Shown piece by piece: positions 17,493 to 25,405 of a stretch of DNA of 64,000 nt. Source of the DNA: Bog-756 sp052326605 (lineage in GTDB: Bacteria; Actinomycetota; Acidimicrobiia; Acidimicrobiales; RAAP-2); the NCBI GenBank assembly GCA_052326605.1, contig JBKQMB010000043.1, forward strand, positions 62,001 through 126,000, in the 5' to 3' direction. Within the stretch, counting starts at the first letter, position 1; each line of letters starts with the position of its first letter. Both the position numbers and the translations under genes were made by a program. Below the pieces are notes generated by a model. The model was not told the origin of the DNA. It saw only the letters and a list, made by a program, of their open reading frames with translations, and made no database searches.

Positions 17493-18791
17493 TCAGGAAG
17501 CCCGGCGCCCCGGGGTCGAGCGGGCAGGTACCGGACGCCGGGGCCCGGGGGGTGGGGGAATGGGGATCCCGAGAAGCCTCGCCAACTCGGGCACGTAGCC
17601 GGAGGCCTTGCGGGCCGCTCCCAGCAGTGCCTCGTCGGCTCCGGCAGGAATGCCCCGGGGTTTCACGGTGCGGCGTACCGGCGATTCCACCACGACCTCC
17701 AACAGGGCCTGCCACGCCTCGGGCGACGTCTCGGTCGACATGGCGTGGCCGGCCGCATCGGCCAGCCGGACCGCAAGCTCGGCGGAGAGGCGGGTGGCAG
17801 GCTCGGGGGGCCGGATGGAGGCTCGCACCGCGTCGACGACTCTCCCTTCGTCGAGGGACGAGGTGATTCGCTCGACCCAACGCTCCCGCAAGGCGGTGAC
17901 ACGCTGATCGAGCGCGGAGCGCAGGGCGCTCGCGAGCTCGGTTCCCTCCTCGTCCAGGGTCACGGTGGAAGCCGAGGCGACGATGGAGCGAAGCTCCCGA
18001 AGTGGGATGTCCTTGCCCGCCGTGCGCGCCACCGACGCCCGGTCCTTCCAGGTGGCGAGCGTGATCAACGGACGCAGCTCCTCGGCCAGGGCCAGCAGCG
18101 GACCCGGTGTGACCTCGGGTCGACCCTCGGCGCGGGCACGGGTGTTCTGCTCCTCGATGGCCTGGCGGACGGCCGGGATGCCACCGCGCAGCAGTTGTTC
18201 GGCCACCGGGATCTGCTCGGGCCTGAGCGTGGCCAGGGCGGCGTTGCGATAGGCGGTCGACGCAGCCGGACGGCGCGGGTTATCCCGGCCCCCGGATTCG
18301 CGGGCTCCCGGACGGGCAGGCCCGTTCCGTTTGCGGGCCGGCTTGCCATCGTCCGACGGCGCTCCCGTGGTGGCTCGGTCGCGTTGCCCGGAGCCGCTCC
18401 TCGGCCCGCGCGAGCGGTCCTCGGAACGCGGCTTGCGTTCGGCCGGTCGCCGATCCTCCGGGGAAGGCCCGTCCGGCCGGTCGTCCCGGCGGCGCCTGCC
18501 CTTGGAAGCCAGCACCACGTTCACGTCGGGTGCGCGCTGGGGTGTGCCGATCACCTCTATCCGGTCCTTGGCGCGTGCATCGCCCTTCGCCTTCGCCGGG
18601 AGGAGCGCCGTCACCGTCGTCCCGTCCAGGGTGGTCTCCACCTCGGCGCGCAGCACGGTTCCCACAGCGGCACCGGCGGGGACCAGGTCGGCACCGACCG
18701 TTCCGCGGGGCTGTTTGGCACCGGCAGCGCGCCACGTCCACGTGGAGTCACCGGTCTGACTGGTCAGTTCGACTTCGATGCGATGGGCCAT
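17493..18791 (-). CDS. Large conserved hypothetical, possible nucleic-acid-binding protein
   Basis: A 432-residue protein with three parts: an N-terminal beta-rich domain (about 1-92; WTWRAAGAKQPRG, VGTVLRAEVE), a disordered Arg/Pro/Gly/Asp-rich middle (about 97-165) and an all-helical C-terminal part (about 170-410) ending in a Pro-rich tail. Codon use is normal for the window. The N-terminal part looks OB- or SH3-like and, with the Arg-rich linker, suggests RNA or DNA binding; this is inference. It stands alone, converging with the GNAT gene and diverging from htrA. I recognise it only as an unnamed family of this lineage. Confidence 0.75.
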   Translation of the reverse strand: MAHRIEVELTSQTGDSTWTWRAAGAKQPRGTVGADLVPAGAAVGTVLRAEVETTLDGTTVTALLPAKAKGDARAKDRIEVIGTPQRAPDVNVVLASKGRRRRDDRPDGPSPEDRRPAERKPRSEDRSRGPRSGSGQRDRATTGAPSDDGKPARKRNGPARPGARESGGRDNPRRPAASTAYRNAALATLRPEQIPVAEQLLRGGIPAVRQAIEEQNTRARAEGRPEVTPGPLLALAEELRPLITLATWKDRASVARTAGKDIPLRELRSIVASASTVTLDEEGTELASALRSALDQRVTALRERWVERITSSLDEGRVVDAVRASIRPPEPATRLSAELAVRLADAAGHAMSTETSPEAWQALLEVVVESPVRRTVKPRGIPAGADEALLGAARKASGYVPELARLLGIPIPPPPGPRRPVPARSTPGRRAS

Positions 18792-19007
18792 ACCGGGCGA
18801 CAGGCTACTGCCGCCACCGACCCCGGCGGTAACAAGCTGGGGAACCGGGGTCTAAGAAGGGTCTAAGAACCCTCTGATATGCGGGTTTGCCGTCCCGTGC
18901 ACGCCGTACGATGACGGCACACGTGACGTCCCTTGCGCCGCCCGCCAGGGGGCCGACGGCAGGGCGGGTGGCACCCGGGGGCATCGGTGCGTTCGAGGAG
19001 ACAATCG

Positions 19008-20606
19008 ATGGAGCATTCGGAAACCGACGGGCCGGCCACACCGGGTCCCGCAGTGCCTGCATCGACGCCGCAGAACCACCCGCCGCCCGCGACCGCCGCG
19101 ATGCCGCTCGGCCCGGAGGCCACACCGGGCGAAGCCCCGGTACCGCCAGCCGACCGGCCCGGCACCGAGGATCCGGCCGCGACGGATCCGACCAGCGAGG
19201 TTGCCGTTTCCGGAGCCGGACAGACCGATCAGGTCCCCGCAGTGGCACCACCCTCGGGAGCATCCTTCCTGCCCCCGCAGTGGCGGGAGCCAACGCCCAC
19301 GGTCGGGTCGCCCGATGCCCAGGTGTCGGAGCCGACGCACCCCTGGGGCGCCCAGTCCGCGCTCGTCCCGGTCGGGTCCGGCTGGTCGCCGGACCTCACG
19401 GCACCGGCGCCTGTCGTCGAGGGGTCGAAGGGGAACCGGGTAACTGTGTGGCGCTGGGCGGTCGTCTGCCTGGCCGCCGCGCTCATCGGCGCCCTGGTCG
19501 GAGGAGGCATCGTGGCCGCGTCCAACAGCAAGGATGCCACCACCACAGTCAAGGAGATCTCGGCCGGGCCCGCCTTGCTCAACGGAGTCACCAACATCGA
19601 GGCGGTGATCGACAAGGTGCTGCCAGCGGTGGTGTCGATCGACGCCACCTCTCCGGCGCCGGCCTCCCAGTCGATCTTCGGCGGTTCGACGGGCGGCGAA
19701 CAGGAGGATCAGGGCACCGGAATGATCATCACCTCGAACGGTGAGGTTGTGACGAACAACCACGTGATCTCCGGGGCGACCACCATCACCGTGACACTCT
19801 TCGGCAGCCTCAAGGCACTGCCGGCCACGCTGGTAGATACCGATCCGACAAACGACATCGCGCTATTGCAGATCACCAACGCCTCGAATCTCCCGACAGT
19901 CGGCTACGGCGATTCCGACAACGTGCAGGTGGGTGACGCGGTGGTGGCCATCGGCAATGCACTCGGACTGTCCGCCGGAACGCCGACGGTCACCCAGGGG
20001 ATCATCTCCGCCAAGGGGAGGACCGTGCAGGCCAGCGACTCGACGGGCACCGTCACCGAGACCTTGACCAACATGTTCCAGACCGATGCGGCCATCAACC
20101 CGGGCAACTCGGGCGGACCGCTGGTGGACAGCTCGGGCAAGGTGATCGGGATGAACACCGCAGTGGCATCGAGTGCCGACGGCACCTCCCAGGCCCAGAA
20201 CATCGGCTTTGCCATCCCGTCGAACAAGATCGAGCGGGAGCTGCCGGAGCTCCGCAACAAGACCATCCCCAACCCGGCTACATCGGGGGCAGGCTACCTC
20301 GGGGTGTCGCTCGAGACATTGACCTCCGAGCTGCGCAGCGAGTACAACTTCGTACCCAACCAGGGTGCCGTGGTGCTGCAGGTGGAGAGTGGCTCACCGG
20401 CCAATGCGGCGGGACTGCAGCAAGGGGACGTGATCACTTCCTTCGACGGGAAGACCGTCACCAGTGCCGACCAGCTGGCTACGGCCATCCAGTCCGAACA
20501 TCCGGGGAAGAGCGTGACCATCGGGCTCTACCGGGGACAGGCCCAGATGACGGTGACGGCGACCCTGGGGTCGGCGAGCCAGTACGAGCAGTCGGCCGGA
20601 GGCTGA
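19008..20606 (+). CDS. htrA: HtrA/DegP-type membrane-anchored serine protease with PDZ
   Basis: A 532-residue S1C protease for extracytoplasmic protein quality control. Residues 1-145 are a disordered, Pro-rich cytoplasmic part; one membrane span follows (about 148-172); then the trypsin-like domain with His252 (NNHVISG), Asp283 (NDIALLQI) and Ser368 (NPGNSGGPL); and a C-terminal PDZ domain (about 425-525; AGYLGVSLETLTSE). ATG at 19008 has GAGGAG 7 bases upstream. The domain order matches mycobacterial PepD/HtrA proteins. Confidence 0.95.
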   Translation: MEHSETDGPATPGPAVPASTPQNHPPPATAAMPLGPEATPGEAPVPPADRPGTEDPAATDPTSEVAVSGAGQTDQVPAVAPPSGASFLPPQWREPTPTVGSPDAQVSEPTHPWGAQSALVPVGSGWSPDLTAPAPVVEGSKGNRVTVWRWAVVCLAAALIGALVGGGIVAASNSKDATTTVKEISAGPALLNGVTNIEAVIDKVLPAVVSIDATSPAPASQSIFGGSTGGEQEDQGTGMIITSNGEVVTNNHVISGATTITVTLFGSLKALPATLVDTDPTNDIALLQITNASNLPTVGYGDSDNVQVGDAVVAIGNALGLSAGTPTVTQGIISAKGRTVQASDSTGTVTETLTNMFQTDAAINPGNSGGPLVDSSGKVIGMNTAVASSADGTSQAQNIGFAIPSNKIERELPELRNKTIPNPATSGAGYLGVSLETLTSELRSEYNFVPNQGAVVLQVESGSPANAAGLQQGDVITSFDGKTVTSADQLATAIQSEHPGKSVTIGLYRGQAQMTVTATLGSASQYEQSAGG

Positions 20607-20667
20607 GGGCTGAGGACTGTTCCCGTCCGTAGGTCCGTCGAGTGACGCAGATGGTCGCCCGTGCCCC

Positions 20668-20679
20668 TACGGTGGGTGG
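20668..20679 (+). promoter_or_regulatory. Leaderless -10 element before a 17-codon leader ORF
   Basis: TACGGT at 20668-20673 is followed by six bases and an ATG at 20680, the same geometry as the leaderless promoters elsewhere in the window. Confidence 0.4.
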
Positions 20680-20733
20680 ATGTCCTCCGGTGACGAGCCC
20701 GTGATGACCGGGGACACCGACCCATGGGAGTGA
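20680..20733 (+). CDS. 17-residue leader ORF coupled to the nitroreductase gene
   Basis: A short ORF (MSSGDEPVMTGDTDPWE) whose ATG lies six bases after TACGGT and whose TGA overlaps the in-frame GTG of the nitroreductase (GTGA at 20730-20733). It would be translated first on a leaderless transcript and hand ribosomes to the enzyme gene. No homologue is known to me; whether the peptide has its own role is unknown. Confidence 0.35.
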   Translation: MSSGDEPVMTGDTDPWE

Positions 20734-21359
20734 GCGGCGAAGGGGCTGCCGGCGAGGAGTGGATCGAACGGCTCCGAGCGCCCCGGCCCGAACCGGCCCG
20801 AGACGGTTCTCCTCCCGATGACCGGACCCTCTCCAGGGTGCTCGAGGCCGCCACAAGCGTTCCCGATCACGGTGGACTGCGGCCGTGGCGCTTCGTCGTC
20901 GTGTGCGGGACCGGTCGCCAGCGGTTCGCCGACGCGCTGGTGGCTGGGCTCCATCAGCTCCGAGGTCCCGACCAGCCCGAAGCGGCCGTGACCAAGATGC
21001 GCGGGAAGGCATTCGCCGCCCCCTGCGCGGTAGCCCTGATTGCCTCGCCGGACCCCACGTCGAACGTGCCGGTGTGGGAGCAGGTGGCCTCTGCGTCGTG
21101 CACCGGATACGCGATCGTGCTGGCGGCCTCTGCACTCGGGTTGGGGGCGGTGTGGAAGAGCGCTGCGGTCCTCGAGGCCGATCCCGTCCGAGCGCTGTTC
21201 GATCTGCGCCGGGACGAACGGTTGCAGGGTTGGGTGAATCTCGGTTCGCCGGCCCCCTTCGGGCCGAGGGCCGCACGTCCGGAGTCGCCGGCGAACCTCG
21301 ATGCGCTGGTCACCGTGATCGGCGACCACGGCGTTCACGGCGGTCCGATCGACCGGTAG
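20730..21359 (+). CDS. Nitroreductase-family FMN oxidoreductase
   Basis: A nitroreductase of about 209 residues. LEAATSVPDHGGLRPWRFVV near residue 40 is the FMN-binding entry of the family (normally A..APS..N.Q.W.F), followed by CTGYAIVLAASALGLGAVWK, the central helix of YdjA-type nitroreductases, and LGSPA near the end. The start is either ATG 20724 or GTG 20730; I prefer the GTG because it forms a 4-base overlap with the upstream leader ORF. Substrate unknown. Confidence 0.85.
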   Translation: MSGEGAAGEEWIERLRAPRPEPARDGSPPDDRTLSRVLEAATSVPDHGGLRPWRFVVVCGTGRQRFADALVAGLHQLRGPDQPEAAVTKMRGKAFAAPCAVALIASPDPTSNVPVWEQVASASCTGYAIVLAASALGLGAVWKSAAVLEADPVRALFDLRRDERLQGWVNLGSPAPFGPRAARPESPANLDALVTVIGDHGVHGGPIDR

Positions 21360-21412
21360 GCGACCGTCCGGTCAGCCTGGCGCAGGAGTGGGGGAGTGGC
21401 GGCCTGTCGCCC

Positions 21413-22174
21413 TCACGGACGCACGACGAGACGGAGGGCACCGAGGAAGGAGGGCTGGCTGCGGAGCGCACCGTGGCGCTCGTCCCACCGGCCGGAGGCC
21501 AGGTCGGCGGCGAGGGCCCCGACGGCCGCTTCCTCGACCGCACGGTCGAGGAAGCTCCACGCGGACTGCGATCGGCGCACCGACGGATCAAGGAAGGCCT
21601 CCGGGCGCCCGTAGTAGGCCTCGGTGAACCCGTCGACGCAGTCGAAGGGAACCGGCACCTCGTGGACGGAGGCGGTCGGGCCCAGGGTGGAGACGAGGGC
21701 ACGGACGGTCGGATAGCGGGCGGTCTCGGCGGCCAGGAGCTTCGGCGCGTACTCCATGAGCCACAGTCGGTCGAGGGCATCGGGGTCGAAGGTCAAGATG
21801 ACGACCGGACCTCGCGTCACCCTGCACAGCTCTGCGATCCCGAGGAGCGGGTCGGGCCACTGATGGATGGTGACCGTGGCCATCGTCGCATCGACGGCAT
21901 CACTGCCGAGGGGAAGTGCCTGGGCCACGGCCCGGATCACGGGGCCTGTGCCCGGTGGTCGTTGGGCGAGCATCGCCACGGAGGGCTCCACCGCCACCAC
22001 GGCGCGGTCCAGGGGCTCGTAGGAACCGGCACCGGCGCCCACGTTGAGCACGGTCCGCGCCGTTCCCAACGCCTGGTCGACGAGGGTCGCGATCCTCGGG
22101 TCCGTCAGCCGACGACCGGCGTACCCGGCGCCGTAGATGGCGTAGTCGACGTCGCCGGCCGGCAGGTTCACCAT
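21413..22174 (-). CDS. Class I SAM-dependent methyltransferase
   Basis: A 253-residue methyltransferase of the Methyltransf_11 kind. Motif I is VLNVGAGAGSYEP (about 40-52), followed by VVAVEPSVAMLAQRP with the acidic residue that binds the SAM ribose, ALPLGSDAVDATMAT as motif II, and a conserved IHQWPDP segment. I chose ATG 22174, overlapping the end of the upstream small gene by 7 bases; the longer frame reads through that gene. Substrate unknown. Confidence 0.88.
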   Translation of the reverse strand: MVNLPAGDVDYAIYGAGYAGRRLTDPRIATLVDQALGTARTVLNVGAGAGSYEPLDRAVVAVEPSVAMLAQRPPGTGPVIRAVAQALPLGSDAVDATMATVTIHQWPDPLLGIAELCRVTRGPVVILTFDPDALDRLWLMEYAPKLLAAETARYPTVRALVSTLGPTASVHEVPVPFDCVDGFTEAYYGRPEAFLDPSVRRSQSAWSFLDRAVEEAAVGALAADLASGRWDERHGALRSQPSFLGALRLVVRP

Positions 22175-22419
22175 CCCCAGCGGGCCATCGGCGGCCCGAT
22201 ACCGGCCTCTTGTGCACAGGCGCCGCAGAGGTCCATGCGCCGGGCACCGGGCCGGTCCGACGCCGCCACCCGCCGCCACCCGTAGCGTCTGGCCTCCTCG
22301 AGGCAGGCGGACTCCGACCAGCGTGGCGCTGTGCGTGCCCCGCACTTCCCGCAGGTGCGGAAGTAGACATCCTCGCCACCCAGGTCGTCGAAGGCGAGTT
22401 CGTTGGGTTCGTAGTCCAT
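22168..22419 (-). CDS. Small zinc-ribbon protein
   Basis: An 83-residue protein with two cysteine pairs, C23-x2-C26 and C65-x2-C68, which should bind one zinc. The N-terminus (MDYEPNELAFDDLGGEDVYF) is acidic. ATG at 22419 is the first in a frame that otherwise continues as shadow sequence. Its stop lies inside the start region of the methyltransferase gene, so the pair is one operon. No named family is recognised. Confidence 0.65.
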   Translation of the reverse strand: MDYEPNELAFDDLGGEDVYFRTCGKCGARTAPRWSESACLEEARRYGWRRVAASDRPGARRMDLCGACAQEAGIGPPMARWGW

Positions 22420-22581
22420 GGTGGCCGCTCCGGCCCGAGGATACCGGCGACGGCGACCACCCGGCACGCCGGGAGGGGGCCCGGGTCGACCGGCCGGCCT
22501 CCTCCCTAGGATCGGGAGGCAGGTTCGGGGAGGCCGTCTCCTTCCGCTGCCAGGGCGGTCACGATCGAAGGGAGTGAGTCG

Positions 22582-22995
22582 ATGCCGGAGATGCACGACT
22601 TCAACACGCAGATCATCGAGGAGTTCCGGGCCAACGGAGGGAAGATCGGCGGGCAGTTCGAGGGTGCTCCCATGCTCCTCTTGACCACGGTGGGGGCCAA
22701 GTCGGGGCTGACCCGGGTCAACCCCATGATGTACCTTGCCGAGGGAGAACGCCTGTTCGTCTTCGCCTCGAAGGCAGGCGCGCCGACCAACCCCGACTGG
22801 TTCCACAACGCTGTGGCCAATCCGATCGTGGCCGTCGAAGTCGGCTCCGACAGGTTCGATGCCGTGGCCACCGTGCTCGAGGGAGGCGAACGGGACCGCG
22901 TCTACGCAGAACAGGCCGAGCGGTACCCGGGGTTCGGCGAGTACCAGGAGGCGACCGATCGGGTCATCCCGGTGGTGGCGCTCGACCGCCGGTAG
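22582..22995 (+). CDS. Deazaflavin (F420)-dependent nitroreductase family protein (DUF385)
   Basis: A 137-residue split-barrel protein of the Ddn family. LLLTTVGAKSGLTRVNPMMY (about 32-51) is the hallmark strand that binds the F420 phosphate region; GAPTNPDWFHNAVANP (about 66-81) is also conserved. These proteins bind coenzyme F420 and reduce varied substrates, or act as quinone reductases. GAAGGGAG precedes the ATG. A second family member lies at 27574. Confidence 0.92.
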   Translation: MPEMHDFNTQIIEEFRANGGKIGGQFEGAPMLLLTTVGAKSGLTRVNPMMYLAEGERLFVFASKAGAPTNPDWFHNAVANPIVAVEVGSDRFDAVATVLEGGERDRVYAEQAERYPGFGEYQEATDRVIPVVALDRR

Positions 22996-23051
22996 GAGCC
23001 GGCGGCGCGACGAGCCGGCAGCCATCCGACCGGGCCGCCCGTTCACAAGGG

Positions 23052-23070
23052 TAATATCGTCACCGTGACG
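23052..23070 (+). promoter_or_regulatory. Leaderless -10 element and CGTCAC-C-GTGACG dyad
   Basis: TAATAT (23052-23057) lies seven bases before the GTG start at 23065. A dyad CGTCAC-C-GTGACG (23058-23070) covers the start point and includes the 8-mer CCGTGACG that recurs in the array at 25153-25206 before another zinc-ribbon ORF. Confidence 0.45.
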
Positions 23071-23412
23071 AAATCATCCGACACCCCAAGGTGCGGCTGG
23101 TGTCACCGTCCGGTGGGGCAGTCGGAGGGTGCCGGTCGGCCACGGAGGTTCTGCAGCCGTTCCCACCGCCAAAGGGCGTACGAGGCGCGCCGCAGGGCCG
23201 ACTCACTCAAGATCCCGGCGGGGCAGGTGGTCGTCGCCGAGGAGGACCTCCGGCGTTTCTACGATCGCTTGTACCGGCTGGAAGCAGCCGTCGAGGACGT
23301 CACCGCCGACCTCGGGAGGTCGGCGGGGCCCAAGGACTATCGGGAGGCGTTCGAACATCTCTACGAGTCGGCGAGGGATCTGGTCGGGACGGTGGTGGAG
23401 CCGGCCCGGTGA
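23065..23412 (+). CDS. Zinc-ribbon protein with C-terminal helices
   Basis: A 115-residue protein. C10-x2-C13 and C30-x3-H34, with the spacer GRPRRFCSRSHRQRAYEARR, form a zinc ribbon like that of small actinobacterial proteins of unknown role. Residues 50-115 are helical and acidic. The GTG start is fixed by the -10 element. The His in place of a fourth Cys is unusual. The basic ribbon suggests nucleic-acid binding, by inference. Confidence 0.75.
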   Translation: MTKSSDTPRCGWCHRPVGQSEGAGRPRRFCSRSHRQRAYEARRRADSLKIPAGQVVVAEEDLRRFYDRLYRLEAAVEDVTADLGRSAGPKDYREAFEHLYESARDLVGTVVEPAR

Positions 23413-23458
23413 GGCCGGTGCCGGTGTGCGTCGTCCGTCCCCGCCGCCCAGGGGGCGC

Positions 23459-23626
23459 CTACCGGAGCCTGTACGTGATGGGGAGGTGCTTGACCCCGCT
23501 CACGAAGTGCGAGGCCATCCACCGTGGCTCGCCGTCGAACTCGACGGTCTCGATCCGATCGAGGACCTTGCCGAGGAGCGCCCGGAGCTACTCGGGGCTC
23601 CGTAGGAAGACCTCTAGGCCGTCGTC
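23459..23626 (-). pseudogene. Cytochrome P450 C-terminal remnant
   Basis: On the minus strand the last 38 residues (LGKVLDRIETVEFDGEP ... SGVKHLPITYRLR, stop at 23459) match the C-terminal end of actinobacterial P450s of the CYP125/CYP142 kind, where a W-x2-S-x-F-V-x-G-V-K-H-L-P pattern is conserved. In frame upstream there is a TAG stop at 23588-23590 and then unrelated sequence. The heme-binding Cys region is missing. This is a dead 3' fragment; identification is from recalled family pattern. Confidence 0.7.
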
Positions 23627-23811
23627 AGCCCGGGGACCTCGATCTGGCAACGGTTTCGCTCCTCGTGGCGGCCGGACGACCGCTCACCGCCGTTCATGCC
23701 GTCCGGTAGCTCGCGATGCTGTCAATTCGGCCCGGCCCGGCCCGGCCCGGGGCGGGATCGTGGGTCGCCGGCACCGTCTTGACCACTCTTACTGCCTGTG
23801 CTTAACCGCCG

Positions 23812-23825
23812 ATAATGTATATTAT
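23812..23825. promoter_or_regulatory. AT-rich dyad, possible prepilin promoter
   Basis: ATAAT-GTAT-ATTAT, a short inverted repeat of pure A/T arms in a region of high GC, 110 bases before the prepilin start. It offers -10-like hexamers (TAATGT, TATATT). No clear -35 is seen at the usual distance. Confidence 0.3.
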
Positions 23826-23934
23826 GTCAAGTCAGGAATGCGGTGGGCCAAGATCAAACGGGCGCCGGCCTCCCCGAACTGGAGGGCGCACGTGCCGACT
23901 CAAGTCCGGGAAGAAGACGGCCGATGAACTTCGC

Positions 23935-24621
23935 ATGTCATGTGCCAAATTGATGCCCGGACCGCCGCCGCAGCCCGAAGCTTCAGGGAAGTCGGTGCCG
24001 GAGGAAACATGCCGGTCGGAAGACGGCTTCACCCTCATCGAGCTCATGGTGGTGCTGTTGATCCTGGCCATTCTGCTCGCCATCGCCATCCCGACCTTTC
24101 TCGGCGTGACGAAGTCGGCGAATGACCGTGCGGCCCAGTCCAACCTGAACACGGCCATCTTGAACGCGACGGCTCAGTATCAGAAGAACAGCCAGGCGTA
24201 TCCGGCGGCGGTCAACTTGACCACCGCTCTCGCTTCGGCTGAGCCGTCCCTGAACTTCGTCCCGGGTGCTTCGACTGATCAGAACCACATCTCCGTTGCG
24301 GTGTCGACGGACAACACGGGCCTCGTGTTGGCTGCCTTCTCGAAGTCGACCGGCAACTGCTGGGTCATCTTGGACGTACCGGCGACCGTCTCTCTGGCGG
24401 CTTCCAACGCCCCGTGGGCAGCTGCACAGGCGCCGGCTGTGGCGGTTGATACGACCCTGGCAGTGACTGCTGCAGGCAACGTTTCGTTCCTGAACACCCA
24501 GCTCGGCACCACCTACGCTGAGATCAAAGGAGTAACTTCAAGCCAATGCAATGCGACTGGCCCCGCGGTGACCAATCCGTCTGCATACCGTTGGTCCCTC
24601 ACGGCATTCCCGAGCATCTGA
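23935..24621 (+). CDS. Type IV prepilin-like protein
   Basis: About 228 residues. A 31-residue leader ends at Gly31, followed by FTLIELMVVLLILAILLAIA: the prepilin peptidase site G|F with Glu5 (Glu36) and the hydrophobic N-terminal helix. The C-terminal domain (about 85-228) has two cysteines (GNCW and SSQCN) that could form a disulfide loop. Starts at 23935 or 23953 are possible; both give long leaders. No pilus assembly ATPase, platform protein or prepilin peptidase is present in the window, so it stands alone. GC and codon use are less extreme than in neighbours, suggesting transfer. Confidence 0.85.
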   Translation: MSCAKLMPGPPPQPEASGKSVPEETCRSEDGFTLIELMVVLLILAILLAIAIPTFLGVTKSANDRAAQSNLNTAILNATAQYQKNSQAYPAAVNLTTALASAEPSLNFVPGASTDQNHISVAVSTDNTGLVLAAFSKSTGNCWVILDVPATVSLAASNAPWAAAQAPAVAVDTTLAVTAAGNVSFLNTQLGTTYAEIKGVTSSQCNATGPAVTNPSAYRWSLTAFPSI

Positions 24622-24668
24622 TCCTGAGGTTCACATTCGGATGGCTGGCCTGGCCAGCTGTCCGAAAT

Positions 24669-24718
24669 CAACTCAAGAGATTGCCCCCTCGTTCGGGAGG
24701 GGGCAATCTCTTGAGTTG
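24669..24718. terminator. Perfect 22-bp inverted repeat after the prepilin gene
   Basis: Arms 24669-24690 and 24697-24718 are perfectly complementary over 22 bases around a 6-base GTTCGG loop, starting 48 bases after the prepilin stop. No run of T follows, so it is not a classic intrinsic terminator; it may stop transcription by its stability, protect the mRNA 3' end, or be the scar of a mobile element. Confidence 0.6.
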
Positions 24719-24902
24719 GCACCGAGGATCCGGTCCGAACGGGACGCCAGGTTCCTCACGACGACGATGATGGTCGACGGCGAGGCTCCGGCTGGCAAAG
24801 ACTGAATCGGCGAAGAGCCCGGGCTCCAGATCCTGGGCGATGGCGACTAGTTGTCGGACGAGACGCCCCAGGCACTCGGCAAAGACAAGCACCTGCGGGC
24901 AA

Positions 24903-25010
24903 TCAAGTCCTCCACGATCGAACCACTGATCTCGAACCTCTGCGGATGATCCGCAGGAGCTGGATGCCCTCGTCGTTGGCGAGTTCTCGGACACGCACGC
25001 GTTCGGCCAT
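24903..25010 (-). pseudogene. IS630-family transposase N-terminal remnant
   Basis: Reading from ATG 25010, the 35 codons before a stop (MAERVRVRELANDEG ... LLRIIRRGSRSVVRSW) match the N-terminus of IS630-type transposases, which usually read ERVRVRE-L-DEG-x-L-LRI-x-RRGSGSVVTWRRAQ. The catalytic DDE domain is missing and the frame breaks after the first helix. It shows that an insertion sequence once entered this island. Confidence 0.65.
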
Positions 25011-25152
25011 GCCCAACGTTCAGCTTCCTCTTAGCCAGCGTCAACGCCTTCTCCGTGGCTGGACATCGAAGGTCTATCAGGCGGCCGCGATGCGGTTGAG
25101 GCAAGTATCCCGTGTGAGTGCCGGTCGGGGCACCGTCGGCGACCATCTGGAC

Positions 25153-25205
25153 CCGTAACGGAACCGTAACGCCTACCGTGACGACCCGTCACGACGTACC
25201 GTCAC
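25153..25205. repeat. Phased array of five CCGTNACG repeats
   Basis: Five copies of CCGTNAC begin at 25153, 25164, 25176, 25186 and 25199 (the first four read CCGTNACG), 10 to 13 bases apart, or about one helical turn. Two of them make the inverted repeat CGTGACG-ACC-CGTCACG (25177-25193). The last overlaps TACCGT (25197-25202), eight bases before the ATG of the zinc-ribbon fragment. The same 8-mer occurs at 23063. Confidence 0.6.
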
Positions 25206-25210
25206 TTGCC

Positions 25211-25380
25211 ATGCCACGGACTCGCCTCCGACTGGAAGAGCCCCGGGAATGCCCGTCGTGCGGTGACCAGGTTGTGATGGACGGCAGGGCGATCTACTGC
25301 TCCCCCGCTTGCAAGCAGACGGCATGCAGTCTCACAAGAAGGCAGTTATCAAACGCCAGCGTTGCGCATTACGTCAAGTA
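25211..25380 (+). pseudogene. Zinc-ribbon protein fragment
   Basis: From ATG 25211 the ORF encodes MPRTRLRLEEPRECPSCG followed by IYCSPACKQTA, a C4 zinc ribbon (C14, C17, C30, C34) like CxxC...YCSPACRQAA proteins of Actinobacteria. After about residue 38 the sequence loses resemblance, has lower GC, and the frame runs on over the prepilin remnant of the other strand. I treat it as a truncated or frameshifted gene; the end given is approximate. A short expressed peptide cannot be excluded. Confidence 0.4.
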
Positions 25381-25405
25381 CAGAATCACGCCGGATCAGG
25401 CCGGA

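Larger units (their letters stand above)
23413..23934. other. Decayed intergenic region before the prepilin gene
   Basis: No intact gene. It contains the P450 remnant (23459-23626), a short GGCCC tandem run at about 23727-23751, and an unusually AT-rich spot at 23812-23825 that may be the prepilin promoter. Confidence 0.6.

Noticed and set aside
17463..18866. Plus-strand open frame of 467 codons
   Set aside because: It is antisense to the hypothetical gene at 17493-18791, which has a better start, domain structure and composition.
23727..23751. Tandem GGCCC run as a CRISPR or satellite array
   Set aside because: It is only about 25 bases of short GC tandem without spacers; no CRISPR repeats or cas genes are present in the window.
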